Of a stretch of 64,000 nt of DNA, positions 1 to 9,690 are shown piece by piece. Each line of letters starts with the position of its first letter. The first letter of the stretch is position 1. Origin of the DNA: Agarophyton chilense (Eukaryota; Rhodophyta; Florideophyceae; Gracilariales; Gracilariaceae). The stretch covers positions 1 through 64,000 of the forward strand of contig JARGXX010000068.1 of assembly GCA_030374765.1 (NCBI GenBank), in the 5' to 3' direction. Below the pieces are notes generated by a model. It was given only the letters and a program-made list of their open reading frames with translations, did not search any database and had not been told where the DNA came from. The position numbers and the translations under genes were made by a program.

Positions 1-1101
1 CCCTAAACCCCTAAACCCCTAAACCCCTAAAACCCCTAAAACCCCTAAACGCCCTAAACCCCTAAACCCCTAAAACCCCTAAACCCCTAAACCCCTAAAC
101 CCCTAAACCCCTAAAACCCCTAAAACCCCTAAACCCCTAAAACCCCTAAACCCCTAAACCCCTAAAAACCCCTAAACCCCTAAACCCCTAAACCCCTAAA
201 CCCCTAAACCCCTAAAACCCCTAAACCCCTAAAACCCCTAAACCCCTAAAACCCCTAAACGCCCTAAACGCCCTAAACCCCTAAACCCCTAAACCCTTAA
301 ACCCCTAAAACCCCTAAAACCCCTAAACCCCTAAAACCCCTAAAACCCCTAAAACCCCTAAACCCCTAAACCCCTAAACCCCTAAAACCCCTAAACCCCT
401 AAACCCCTAAAACCCCTAAAACCCCTAAACCCCTAAACGCCCTAAACCCCTAAAACCCCTAAAACCCCTAAACCCCTAAAACGCCCTTAAACCCCTAAAC
501 CCCTAAAACCCCTAAACCCCTAAACCCCTAAAACCCCTAAACCCCTAAACCCCTAAAACCCCTAAACCCCTAAACCCCTAAAGCCCTAAACCCCTAAAAC
601 CCCTAAAACCCCTAAACCCCTAAAACCCCTAAACCCCTAAACCCCTAAACCCCTAAACCCCTAAACCCCCCCCTAAACCCCTAAACCCCTAAAACCCCTA
701 AACCCTAAACCCCCTAAAACCCCTAAAACCCCTAAACCCCTAAAACCCCTAAACCCCTAAAACCCCTAAACCCCTAAAACCCCTAAAACCCCTAAAACCC
801 CTAAACCCCTAAAACCCCTAAACCCCTAAACCCCTAAACCCCTAAAACCCCTAAACCCCTAAACCCCTAAACCCCTAAACCCCTTAAACCCCTAAACCCC
901 TAAACCCCTAAACCCCTAAACCCCTAAAACCCCTAAAGCCCTAAACCCCTAAACCCCTAAACCCCTAAACCCCTAAAACCCCTAAACCCCTAAACCCCTA
1001 AAAACCCCTAAACCCCTAAAACCCCTAAACCCCTAAACCCCTAAACCCCTAAACCCCTAAACCCCTAAACCCCTAAACCCCTTAAACCCCTAAACCCCTA
1101 G
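1..1101. repeat. Terminal telomeric repeat array
   Basis: About 1.1 kb of tandem CCCCTAAA and CCCCTAAAA units, with rarer CCCTAAA, CGCCCTAAA, CCCTTAAA and CCCCTAAAAA variants. The C-rich strand reads 5' to 3' from base 1, as expected at a left chromosome end (G-rich strand TTTAGGGG/TTTTAGGGG toward the cap). The mixture of three or four T and three or four G per unit suggests a slippery telomerase template. The array ends at about 1101, where it joins a truncated Penelope-like element. Confidence 0.97.
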
Positions 1102-1281
1102 GAAGTTTCCTCTCTTAAAGTTTCTCAAGCCCCCCTGAAGGCTAAAGGGAAGACCAGTAAAGGTCAACAAAACCGCCCGAAAAGCCATCTACAGCAGGGA
1201 GGCAAGTCCAAGAAACCCGTGAAGCCAAAGCCGAAAAACGGGAAGCCAGGCGCCGCCGGACGGGGCGCCAAGCAAAACTAA
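1102..1281 (+). pseudogene. C-terminal remnant of Penelope-like ORF1 (basic protein)
   Basis: After a TAG at 1099-1101 the frame is open to TAA at 1279-1281. It encodes a very Lys/Gly/Pro-rich tail with repeated KPKPKNGK-like motifs, ending GRGAKQN. No start codon remains because the telomeric array replaces the upstream part. The second copy at 14388-14698 keeps more of the protein, shows a helical charged region upstream and ends with the matching GAKQN-stop. A structural, RNA-binding ORF1 ahead of the RT is known in telomeric Penelope-like elements; this function is inferred here from composition only. Confidence 0.6.
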
Positions 1282-1325
1282 ACCGTTCACGGCGAAGGAA
1301 ACCCCGTTGCTTCAAGGTTAAAGAG

Positions 1326-3137
1326 TTGAAGTACAATCCACCAATTGGAATAGCCGACAAAGAACTTCCGTTTGAAGTCAAAAAAGTTCTCTCAGTTGGT
1401 GGAGGATTTGTATTACGCACTCCACTTAAAGTCTGCCTGCAAGAGACTGTGGATCAACTCTTTTCCGAACTAGTAACGGGTCGAAGGAAGGTCGATCTCC
1501 CAACAGCTCTCCGGGTGAAAGGAAAGTTTGAGAGAGATATATCCGATATGAGCATCGATCGACCCTCCACCTTGCATCTTACATTGATGCGAGGAATCAA
1601 GTACATAAAGACGAAAGGCTGGATCGTCAAACAAGCCGATAAGAATCTTGGACTCACATTGATGAGCCGAGAAGTCTATGACGAGATGGTTAAGAAGGAG
1701 ATCCATGAGGGTGTATTCTCCACGGTTGATTTCTTCCCCCATGAAGTGCTCCGTGGTAACCTCTTTGGAATCCTCGAGAAATGCCGGATTGAACGCGAGT
1801 TTAAAGAAGGTGTTTTGGAATACGCATTGAAAGCCGACAAACCAGCCCCGTTTTATGTACTACCGAAGATCCACAAGCCTACGATTAAGTCGAGACCGAT
1901 AACTGCATCGCATTCGTATATCACTGCGAATCTATCGAGACAGTTAAGTGCTATCCTCAATAGAGTGGTGGCAAAGATCCCGGCAATCACAGTTAACAGC
2001 TGGGAGACCGTACGGCAGCTGGAACACATACATCTTCCCACGGACTGTATCTTTCTTACTTACGACGTGGAGAGATGCTACCCATCCATCGACATCAGAG
2101 ATGCCATCCGATTGTTGGTGCGTGAACTTCCTCGTATATTCATGCCCAACAAAGGCTTTTGGTGTCGAGTTCTACAATTCATCATGTTCAATAACTACGT
2201 GACAGATGGACATGGGTTGCACAAACAGGAAGAAGGAACGGCAACCGGGACAGCAGTGGCGCCCGCATTTGCTAACCTTTACTTGTTTTTTAAGTTCCGG
2301 AAGATCTTCAGGGACGCAGTCAAGGATATCATACTGAACCGTCGCTATATCGATGACGGTTTAGTAGTGCTCCGAAACAGAAAAGCTGCCGAGAAGCTGA
2401 TGGTGAAGCTAAACGCTTGTTCAAGCCTTAGTCTCACGTGGGATATCAGCGATAAGAAAGCAGTGTACCTGGATCTGGAGATTTACAAAGGACAGAGATT
2501 TTTCTTCGATAACATCGTTGACTTAAGGGTGTACACAAAGCCCATCTCGAAGTTTCTTTACCTCCATGGCAAGTCCAATCATCCCACTCATACGTTCACT
2601 GGAGTGGTGAAGGGAGAGATGATTCGCTACCTTCGAAACACCAGCGATGAACGGACGTGGAAGGCCAAGGTGAACTTCCTTTTCAAAATGCTGTCACAGC
2701 GTGGGTACACCGGTAACTACCTACGAACGGCATTGGAATACGTTAGCTTTCGAGAAAGAGCCAAATATCTCGAACGTTCTACAAGGAAGAAGCCACCCCT
2801 CGATGGTATGGTGAAATGCTTATTCCATCCCAATATGAAACGGTACTGGCGTCATTTGGAACAATGGATTGACGGCCAATTGCCCTATCACGGAATAAGA
2901 GTCAAATGGCCTCGTGTCCTCATCTTCAAAAGAGGAAACACGGTGAAGAGCCATATCATAAGTGCGATTCCCTGCAAGGAGTCTATCAACTCCAGGCAGC
3001 GCACTACTGGCCATAAGCGACATCAACCTGCTCGCCGAGTAAATACACGGATCCGCAAGAAACGGCAGGTTCAGGTATATACTCGATACTGGAACGACTT
3101 CTGGAAAAACCAGGAGCGAGACAGGAATAAGGATTAG
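1326..3137 (+). CDS. Penelope-like reverse transcriptase, endonuclease-deficient
   Basis: About 603 codons of reverse transcriptase. The Penelope signature PKIHKP lies at residues 180-185. The catalytic aspartate of motif A is D247 in TYDVERCYPSID, followed by a GTATGTAVAPAFANL block near residues 304-319 and the catalytic pair in RYIDDG (D343, D344). About 250 residues follow for thumb and C-terminus, without a recognisable GIY-YIG domain. The codon at 1326 is TTG, not ATG. The frame is open upstream to 1161 with no ATG, overlapping ORF1 in the -1 frame, so translation probably starts in ORF1 and shifts, or the start is lost. The stop is TAG at 3135-3137. The product would copy element RNA onto chromosome ends. 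Confidence 0.88.
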   Translation: MKYNPPIGIADKELPFEVKKVLSVGGGFVLRTPLKVCLQETVDQLFSELVTGRRKVDLPTALRVKGKFERDISDMSIDRPSTLHLTLMRGIKYIKTKGWIVKQADKNLGLTLMSREVYDEMVKKEIHEGVFSTVDFFPHEVLRGNLFGILEKCRIEREFKEGVLEYALKADKPAPFYVLPKIHKPTIKSRPITASHSYITANLSRQLSAILNRVVAKIPAITVNSWETVRQLEHIHLPTDCIFLTYDVERCYPSIDIRDAIRLLVRELPRIFMPNKGFWCRVLQFIMFNNYVTDGHGLHKQEEGTATGTAVAPAFANLYLFFKFRKIFRDAVKDIILNRRYIDDGLVVLRNRKAAEKLMVKLNACSSLSLTWDISDKKAVYLDLEIYKGQRFFFDNIVDLRVYTKPISKFLYLHGKSNHPTHTFTGVVKGEMIRYLRNTSDERTWKAKVNFLFKMLSQRGYTGNYLRTALEYVSFRERAKYLERSTRKKPPLDGMVKCLFHPNMKRYWRHLEQWIDGQLPYHGIRVKWPRVLIFKRGNTVKSHIISAIPCKESINSRQRTTGHKRHQPARRVNTRIRKKRQVQVYTRYWNDFWKNQERDRNKD

Positions 3138-3540
3138 TTCTAATTTAGAGCATAAGATGCCCATTTAGAGAGTAAGGTAGTAGCATGACAGTGCAGTGGG
3201 ATTTGAGATAGGATATAAGAGCTCAGTAGGCCCCGCCTGCTACTCATAATTCTTCTCATCCCACCACACGGCACTGAAGAGTCAATAAAGACGAAAGCGC
3301 TCTGCCCTACGCGAATCGCCCCTGTTCTTCGCCCCTTTCTCTCTACATCCCTTTTCTCCCAGAGCGGGGTGCAGTACCCTGCTGTGGGAGCAGCCCCTAG
3401 AGGAGGATTGTTTTCCTTACGCAAAAATAAATCCCCGTAAAGGTAAAACTTCCCCTAAATCCTCCTCTTTTTCTAAGGGCTTCCCCTAAGCCCTTCTCTC
3501 TCTCCCCTAGCGACGCCGCACACCTTCAATATCTCCTACC
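3138..3540 (+). other. 3' UTR of the Penelope-like element
   Basis: There is no gene here. An AATAAA lies at 3284-3289. The last part (about 3406-3457) carries the pattern GTTTTCCT, AAATCCC, GTAAAGGTAAAA, CTTCCCCTAAA, which leads into telomere-like sequence. This tail could base-pair with a G-rich telomeric overhang during priming (inference) and is repeated in short form at 9748-10120 and 13292-13440. Confidence 0.6.
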
Positions 3541-4279
3541 TAAAACCCCTAAAACCCCTAAAACCCCTAAAACCCCTAAAAACCCCTAAACCCCTAAAAC
3601 CCCTAAAACCCCTAAACCCCTAAACCCCTAAAACCCCTAAACCCCTAAACCCCTAAAACCCCTAAAACCCCTAAACCCCTAAACCCCTAAACCCCTAAAC
3701 CCCTAAAACCCCTAAACCCCTAAACCCCTAAACCCCTAAACGCCCTAAAACCCCTAAACCCCTAAACCCCTAAAACCCCTAAACCCCTAAAACCCCTAAA
3801 ACCCCTAAAACCCCTAAAAACCCCTAAAACCCCAAAAAACCCCGCCCTAAACCCCTAAAGCCCTAAAACCCCGCCCTAAAGCCCTAAACCCCTAAAACCC
3901 CTAAAACCCCTAAACCCCTAAACCCTAAACCCCTAAAACCCCTAAACCCCTAAAACCCCTAAACCCCTAAAACGCCCTAAACCCCTAAACCCCTAAAACC
4001 CCTAAACCCCTAAAACCCCTAAACCCCTAAAACCCCTAAAACCCCTAAACCCCTAAACCCCTAAAGCCCTTAAACCCCTAAACCCCTAAAACGCCCTAAA
4101 CCCCTAAACCCCTAAACCCCTAAACCCCTAAACCCCTAAAACCCCTAAACCCCTAAACCCCTAAAGCCCTAAACCCCTAAAACCCCTAAAACCCCTAAAC
4201 CCCTAAAACCCCTAAAACCCCTAAACCCCTAAACCCCTAAAGCCCTAAAACCCCTAAACCCCTAAAACCCCTAAACCCC
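3541..4279. repeat. Internal telomeric repeat array
   Basis: A second block of CCCCTAAA/CCCCTAAAA units in the same orientation as the terminal array. It separates the Penelope-like element from the helicase gene. It most simply represents an older chromosome end capped by telomerase and later extended by the retroelement and a new telomere. It is about as homogeneous as the terminal array, so probably not very old. Confidence 0.93.
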
Positions 4280-4323
4280 TCGACCCCGTTCGTCTGCAAG
4301 CGCATCTGATCGAATGCCACAAC

Positions 4324-7300
4324 ATGTCGCCTGCGGTTTCCCAGCTGCACCTTGACCGTACCGTCTCGTCGGGCCGTATTGCCTTGCAGACAGTGTACGG
4401 CGGCGTTCGTCGCCGTTTATTCCCCGTTACCAATGCTCAACCCATAGGCTGCTTGTCCAAAACTTTCCAGGTTCCGCAGGCGCCTGCGGCACGGCCTGAG
4501 ACCCCCCCGGCGCAGCCTGTTTGTCTCCAACCACCCCATCGTCCAGTGGCAACGACTGCCAAAGGCATCGAGCCCCCGCTTCAACACATTAACCACTTTT
4601 TACAAAAGTTCAACACCGGCGCTCCTTGTTCGCAATCAGACCCTTTGCTTCGTCACCACTCGGAGAAGAATTCTTTCATCACCTTTTCCAAGTTTGACAT
4701 CGTTCTTCACTCGCTTCATGTTCATCTGGATGTGGCGGCTCAACTATCCAGAACTGGCACAACGCCCACATCCGCTGAAAGCACCATCACCCACCACATC
4801 TTCGACTACCTCTCTCAGGTGAACATTTTGGTTAGTAAGACCTCCCTGGCTTTCTTGGACCGCCTCAACAAGCGCACCGACACAGCTTTTAAAACTGTCT
4901 CCACTGAAACCCTCAAGCGTTACGCTTCACACATTTCCCGTTTGCTTGTGTTTACTCACAGGACAAGGGCAAACCTCCCTCATCTCGTACCCGACTCAGA
5001 CCTCATGTACTGCTACACTACTTCCGTGTTGGATGCCATTCGCATGTCTTCCTCTGGTGAGCTCCCCGCTCCCTTTCCTCCAACCCAACATGGCCCAGCG
5101 GTCCATAGCGCGCTGAAGCCCTTCTTGCTTCAATCTTTAGCGCCATACCACTCTTTGGATCTCCTCTCCGTTCGCAACTTCATTGCTTGCGCAAGCGTGA
5201 TAAGCACCGACCCCAACCCGCCTATCGCTGCCCCCTTGCCGTCTGACCGCACGCCTGAGCCTTACGACACGGTCATTTCTCACGACCCCAACAATACCTC
5301 CTTTCGTTTTGCAGCCGCCTCAGATGTGACGCACCTCCTCGCCGCTCTTCAATATGGCATCTGTGCCTGCGCCATACACGAACTGCACGTGCTCTCCAAA
5401 TCTTCTCCCCTGTTGCAACCTGCCACCCCTGCTTCCGAACGCCCAGTTCACGTTCAAGAACGCATGCGTACCATCGACGCGGCAATCGACGCTGATTCCA
5501 ACAACGCCCTTTCGTTTGTCAGAAAGACACTCACGCTTGCAATGTCCATATCCTCTCGCGAGGAAATGTTCGTTTCTTTCCACAATTGTGATGTTCACCC
5601 GTCCTGCGGCATAGTGCGTGACACTCACCTCGCCCTCTCAGAAGTCGGCTCTTTGGTTTTAACTCTACACAAAGAAATACAACATACTCTTCACAACGAC
5701 CTGCTTCTTGGCCACGCTCTGCCAACCGGTTTCACAAACGCGCTACACTCACTTCAGGACGACTCCTTCAACAAAAGCCCAGGCTTTTCTTTCCTTACCA
5801 ACCTCAACAACCGCCCATTTATCGAACAAAACATGGCTTTCGTTTTCACTTGTCTCACGTCTTCCATGCCCCACAACTCCAACACCGACCACACTCCGTT
5901 TCTTCCGCAACGCAAGCAAAACGGTACCTTTCCCCGCACACAACTGCCCACAACCGACATTTTGGGCACCGATATGTTCACGCATGCGTTGTCGAGGTGG
6001 CTCTCATGTGCACAGAAAATCAAAGAACGCCTGTTGGTTGCGCTACACCTTTCGTCGGGCTCTCCTGCGCGCGGCACAGAGATTGAGACATACCGTATCC
6101 ACAACGACCAACACTTTCAACGTTGTCTCATGCTCATCGACAAATCGCCTGTCCTCATTTGCCGGTACATGAAAACGCGAAACAGCAAAGGGGCCGCCAC
6201 TCCGATTGCTCGCTTTCCCGATGCCCAAACATCCCGTCTTCTGCTCATGTACTTGACTCTGATACGTCCGTTTGAAGCATATATCGTCCGCTGCCTACAC
6301 GGAGAAAACTGTTTCCAGATGCATTGGAAAATGCTGTTCGCCAACTGCGGAATTCCGTATGCCGCAAACACCATCCGCTCGATAATCAGCTCTCACTTGA
6401 GCAAACGCGGTTTCCCGATATCCTTCAACGACTATAGAAACTTCACCGTGGGAATGACCAACACAGTTTCCAATGTCACCGCATCTTCTGTAGCCGATCA
6501 CATCTTGGAAGAGCTATTGACCACTGCCCATGGCCAGGCGGGCCACTCTGCGCACACCGCCGCTTTTCTTTACGCTCGTACACCACATGACATATCCGGT
6601 TTGCAGCACTCTCAACTTTCCAAATATCGCGAGTGGTCCAGCAAATGGCACCAGTATCTCGGTCTTCTTCTTAATGCTCCCCTCACCCAACAACAACAAC
6701 AACAACAACACCACAGAAAACGTCCGGTTACTGACACAGTTCTACCTACACCTGAACCAAAGCGCTCCATCCATACATCGCAGCCAACCCCGTCCCCTCC
6801 CACTGACCGCTCTGCGATCCCCCATTCTCAAATCAACCTAAACCTGGCCGCCTCTCATCCTTTCAATCCACATCCGCCTGCTTTTATGGCAGCCGCCATA
6901 CCGCGCGGTGGAGCTTCTCTCTTACAACAACCGCTTGTGACCTACGAACATATTACATCAGAAATGCTCCGAGCACTAAGACAGGCACTTTCCAACGACT
7001 CCGCTTTATTCAAGTCCCACCAACAATTTGTGAACACAGCGGCCGTGTACAACAGGCTTTCCAACATGCTACTACTCCAGCCGACTGGATCTGGAAAAAC
7101 ACTATCTCTTCTGCTCCCCGTCTTCATGGAAAAGGGCAAATACTCCACCGTTCTCATCACCCCTCTCACAGCCTTGCTCAGTGAATACGAACTGCGCGCT
7201 CAGCTCTTCGGCCTTCGTGCTTCTCGTACACCCACCCCTCCCGGATCGCACTCCTTTGCCGACATTTACATCTTTTCCGCTGAAAGACTTTCTCTTCCTT

Positions 7301-9258
7301 CTTTTACAGAGTTCACCACGCGACTGATCGCCGCCGACCGCCTCGCCCGCATTGCCATCGATGAATGTCACTTATTTCTTTTATGGCAACACTTTCGCCC
7401 GTGCTTGGCCAACCTCCACAACTGCTTCGGCCATATTCCCACAAAGATCCCTCGCGTGCTTTTAAGCGCGACAGTGCCGCCGCGCGACCGCCCCCTTCTT
7501 CTGTCGCAGCTGCACATCCCGAACGCGCATGTGTACGCTTCTTCGACTGCAAGAAACAACATTTCTTTTGTCGTGTATCAGCTAAGCTCAGCCCCCAGCA
7601 CTTCGCGTGCCACACGCTTTCGCGCCGCTCATGGCCACTTTCAGGATGTGTTTGGATACCTGCTTCAGCTGGGCGTCTCAATCATGCAAGAGCATGTGGC
7701 TCGATTGCTTCACTCGTCGGCTGACACAACCCTAGCTCGCGTTCTTATATTCTCGTTAACACGCCCGGCTGCCGAAGCTGTCCATGAAGCTCTCGCCGCT
7801 TCGCGTTTTTCTTTTGGTGCCCTTAAACAATCCACTACTGTCACGGTTCTCCTGTACCATTCTGGTCTCTCCGATGTTCGTAAACGCCGGGCTCACACCC
7901 TTTGGAACTCTCCGCCTTCTTCCAGCGCACCCACAACCAACCACATTCTCTTCATGGTTTGCACCTCTTCTTTTGGTACGGGCATCGACGTTCCCAACGT
8001 TCGCCTGGTTTTCAACTTTGGTGGAGTAGCGAGTCTTTGCGACCTCGCGCAACAGGCCGGCAGGGCCGGCCGCGATGGAAACCCATCCACTTGCGTCACC
8101 ATTTATTTCCAGCCCTACTTCAAACTCGTTACGGAAACTCTTTCTTCGTCCTCATCCAACACAAATGCGTTTGAGGAGCCCAATCGCATATACAACCAAG
8201 CACTTTCCACGGAGCGTTGGTTGGAAGCGCAGAATTGGGTCGAATGCAAATCTGTTTGTCGAAGGAACGCCCTCTATTTCCACATGGACGGAAAAGAACC
8301 AGGCATCTGTCTCTTCTCTCCTTCGGTTCTTAATTGCGATATTTGCAATAGCATCGCAGCTGTCTCCCCCTCTCCCACCCCGGAACGAAGCTCCGTTTCC
8401 GCTACCCCTTCTGCCTCTCAGCACGCCCAATCCATTTCACCGTCACCCAGCGCTTCCCCACAAACGCCCACGCCGCCAAAAAACCGTGCCAATCAATCAA
8501 ACAGAACATCCTTAAACAACCAAAACACGAACACCAACGGCGGCCCAACACAAAGCCCCAAACCCCACGCCAGTCGTCCACCACGACCCCCCACCTCCAC
8601 TCCATCGCCCTTGCTGACAACCACGCATCCATCCGCAGCGACCCAATCGCCCACTGTCGCTCATTCTCAATCTCAGTCGCACTCTGCCACCTTCTTTTAC
8701 ACCTTGGAACGAAAAACACCGCAACAAATCGTGTCACACTTCGAGGAGCTCTCCCGCCGACTTGCCCCTCTCTGTGTGCCATGCTTGCTGCACGAAAAAA
8801 CGCAAGTGCACTTGACGGACACTCATGCATGCCCCCATTCCCGTCAACGATGCTTCAGATGCTTTTCGCCGCACCATATATCGCGCAACTGCAGGTTCGA
8901 TAAATCACCTCAAGGAACCTGCTACCGTTGCCATCTCGGATTCTGCAAGGGACTCAAAACTCATTCTCAACCGCACACTTTTGGAACAAGACACTGCATC
9001 TTCATTTCGCTCTATCAACTGGCATGGGTCTTGTGGCGAACATGCTCCAAAACTCGCTCCGAAATTGCACTCCACCTCTTTGACGGCCGCATGCAATCCA
9101 AGTTCAACTCCATTTCCCAATGCTCCCAAGATTCCTCACCCCTCCACCTTGAAATAGACGCCATGTTTCATGATTGGTTAACACACAACAACCACTTTGC
9201 CGTACCCAACATTCTACGCCTTGCAGCTTGGTGGAAGTCAACCACAACACTCATTTAA
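4324..9258 (+). CDS. Telomere-linked RecQ-type DNA helicase with N-terminal tyrosine-recombinase-like module
   Basis: An uninterrupted 1644-residue frame with ATG at 4324 and TAA at 9256-9258. The helicase core has Walker A PTGSGKT (920-926), DECH (1013-1016), SATVPP motif III and QQAGRAGRDG motif VI (1243-1252). A long Ser/Pro/Thr linker precedes a C-terminal Cys/His cluster starting at C1484, typical of fungal telomere-linked helicases. Upstream, residues about 580-760 match the N-terminal module of fungal subtelomeric RecQ proteins and carry the tyrosine recombinase pattern ARGTE (R583), RYMK (K617), DYR (R705) and AGHSAHTAAFLYAR (H741, Y750). A CAA-coded polyglutamine run lies near residue 790. 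The frame is also open upstream into the telomeric array, so the N-terminus may be truncated. An AATAAA at 9286-9291 follows. Likely role: unwinding or maintenance of chromosome ends in the nucleus. Confidence 0.9.
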   Translation: MSPAVSQLHLDRTVSSGRIALQTVYGGVRRRLFPVTNAQPIGCLSKTFQVPQAPAARPETPPAQPVCLQPPHRPVATTAKGIEPPLQHINHFLQKFNTGAPCSQSDPLLRHHSEKNSFITFSKFDIVLHSLHVHLDVAAQLSRTGTTPTSAESTITHHIFDYLSQVNILVSKTSLAFLDRLNKRTDTAFKTVSTETLKRYASHISRLLVFTHRTRANLPHLVPDSDLMYCYTTSVLDAIRMSSSGELPAPFPPTQHGPAVHSALKPFLLQSLAPYHSLDLLSVRNFIACASVISTDPNPPIAAPLPSDRTPEPYDTVISHDPNNTSFRFAAASDVTHLLAALQYGICACAIHELHVLSKSSPLLQPATPASERPVHVQERMRTIDAAIDADSNNALSFVRKTLTLAMSISSREEMFVSFHNCDVHPSCGIVRDTHLALSEVGSLVLTLHKEIQHTLHNDLLLGHALPTGFTNALHSLQDDSFNKSPGFSFLTNLNNRPFIEQNMAFVFTCLTSSMPHNSNTDHTPFLPQRKQNGTFPRTQLPTTDILGTDMFTHALSRWLSCAQKIKERLLVALHLSSGSPARGTEIETYRIHNDQHFQRCLMLIDKSPVLICRYMKTRNSKGAATPIARFPDAQTSRLLLMYLTLIRPFEAYIVRCLHGENCFQMHWKMLFANCGIPYAANTIRSIISSHLSKRGFPISFNDYRNFTVGMTNTVSNVTASSVADHILEELLTTAHGQAGHSAHTAAFLYARTPHDISGLQHSQLSKYREWSSKWHQYLGLLLNAPLTQQQQQQQHHRKRPVTDTVLPTPEPKRSIHTSQPTPSPPTDRSAIPHSQINLNLAASHPFNPHPPAFMAAAIPRGGASLLQQPLVTYEHITSEMLRALRQALSNDSALFKSHQQFVNTAAVYNRLSNMLLLQPTGSGKTLSLLLPVFMEKGKYSTVLITPLTALLSEYELRAQLFGLRASRTPTPPGSHSFADIYIFSAERLSLPSFTEFTTRLIAADRLARIAIDECHLFLLWQHFRPCLANLHNCFGHIPTKIPRVLLSATVPPRDRPLLLSQLHIPNAHVYASSTARNNISFVVYQLSSAPSTSRATRFRAAHGHFQDVFGYLLQLGVSIMQEHVARLLHSSADTTLARVLIFSLTRPAAEAVHEALAASRFSFGALKQSTTVTVLLYHSGLSDVRKRRAHTLWNSPPSSSAPTTNHILFMVCTSSFGTGIDVPNVRLVFNFGGVASLCDLAQQAGRAGRDGNPSTCVTIYFQPYFKLVTETLSSSSSNTNAFEEPNRIYNQALSTERWLEAQNWVECKSVCRRNALYFHMDGKEPGICLFSPSVLNCDICNSIAAVSPSPTPERSSVSATPSASQHAQSISPSPSASPQTPTPPKNRANQSNRTSLNNQNTNTNGGPTQSPKPHASRPPRPPTSTPSPLLTTTHPSAATQSPTVAHSQSQSHSATFFYTLERKTPQQIVSHFEELSRRLAPLCVPCLLHEKTQVHLTDTHACPHSRQRCFRCFSPHHISRNCRFDKSPQGTCYRCHLGFCKGLKTHSQPHTFGTRHCIFISLYQLAWVLWRTCSKTRSEIALHLFDGRMQSKFNSISQCSQDSSPLHLEIDAMFHDWLTHNNHFAVPNILRLAAWWKSTTTLI

Positions 9259-9690
9259 GCACGATTTTAGATTCCAACCCGGTACAATAAACACCCATTC
9301 TTCTTTCTCCATTTTGCTTTCAACTCTCTTCCTTGCCACAGAAAACCACATTTCCTCCTCTTTATACTTAAGTATAACGCCAAACACCCCATATTCGACC
9401 GTTACATTACACCCAACCCAGCAACAAGCGTTATTCAAACGACTCTATCTCCAGCTCAACCTCAGCCCCTAAATACCCCAACTCCGCCTCAAAAATACAG
9501 TGTAACGAAACAACCTACACTCTATATCAGTCCTACACATAAAGCCCAGTACACTTATCGAATGCAGGTCGCTCAACACAGAACTTTATCCAACCACCGC
9601 AGATATCCAGTACACCCTCAAACAATCTGTTCACCACGCATTCGTACTATACTGGAACTTGACGTCTCGACTCTAGACCCCTAAAACCCC
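9259..9690 (+). other. 3' flank of the helicase gene
   Basis: A pyrimidine-rich noncoding flank with a likely polyadenylation signal at 9286-9291. Its distal part (about 9568-9690) is repeated almost exactly at 13113-13240. That second copy is the only trace left there of another helicase gene end. No separate gene is evident. Confidence 0.6.

Larger units (their letters stand above)
1102..3540 (+). mobile_element. Telomere-attached, endonuclease-deficient Penelope-like element, 5'-truncated
   Basis: The element contains the end of a basic ORF1 (1102-1281), a reverse transcriptase frame (1326-3137) and a 3' UTR of about 400 bp with an AATAAA at 3284-3289. Telomeric repeats abut both sides. 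The 5' side is cut inside ORF1 and faces the chromosome end; the 3' side faces the body. This is the orientation known for Athena and Coprina type elements, which prime on the exposed telomeric 3' overhang. No GIY-YIG endonuclease motif is seen after the RT. The 3' UTR tail at about 3406-3457 recurs as short fossils further inside. Confidence 0.85.

Noticed and set aside
1..1101. CRISPR-like array
   Set aside because: Units are 8-9 bp and contiguous with no spacers; this is telomeric repeat DNA in a eukaryote.
7313..8830. Several 90-146 codon frames overlapping the helicase gene
   Set aside because: Shadow frames of a clearly coding sequence with helicase motifs.
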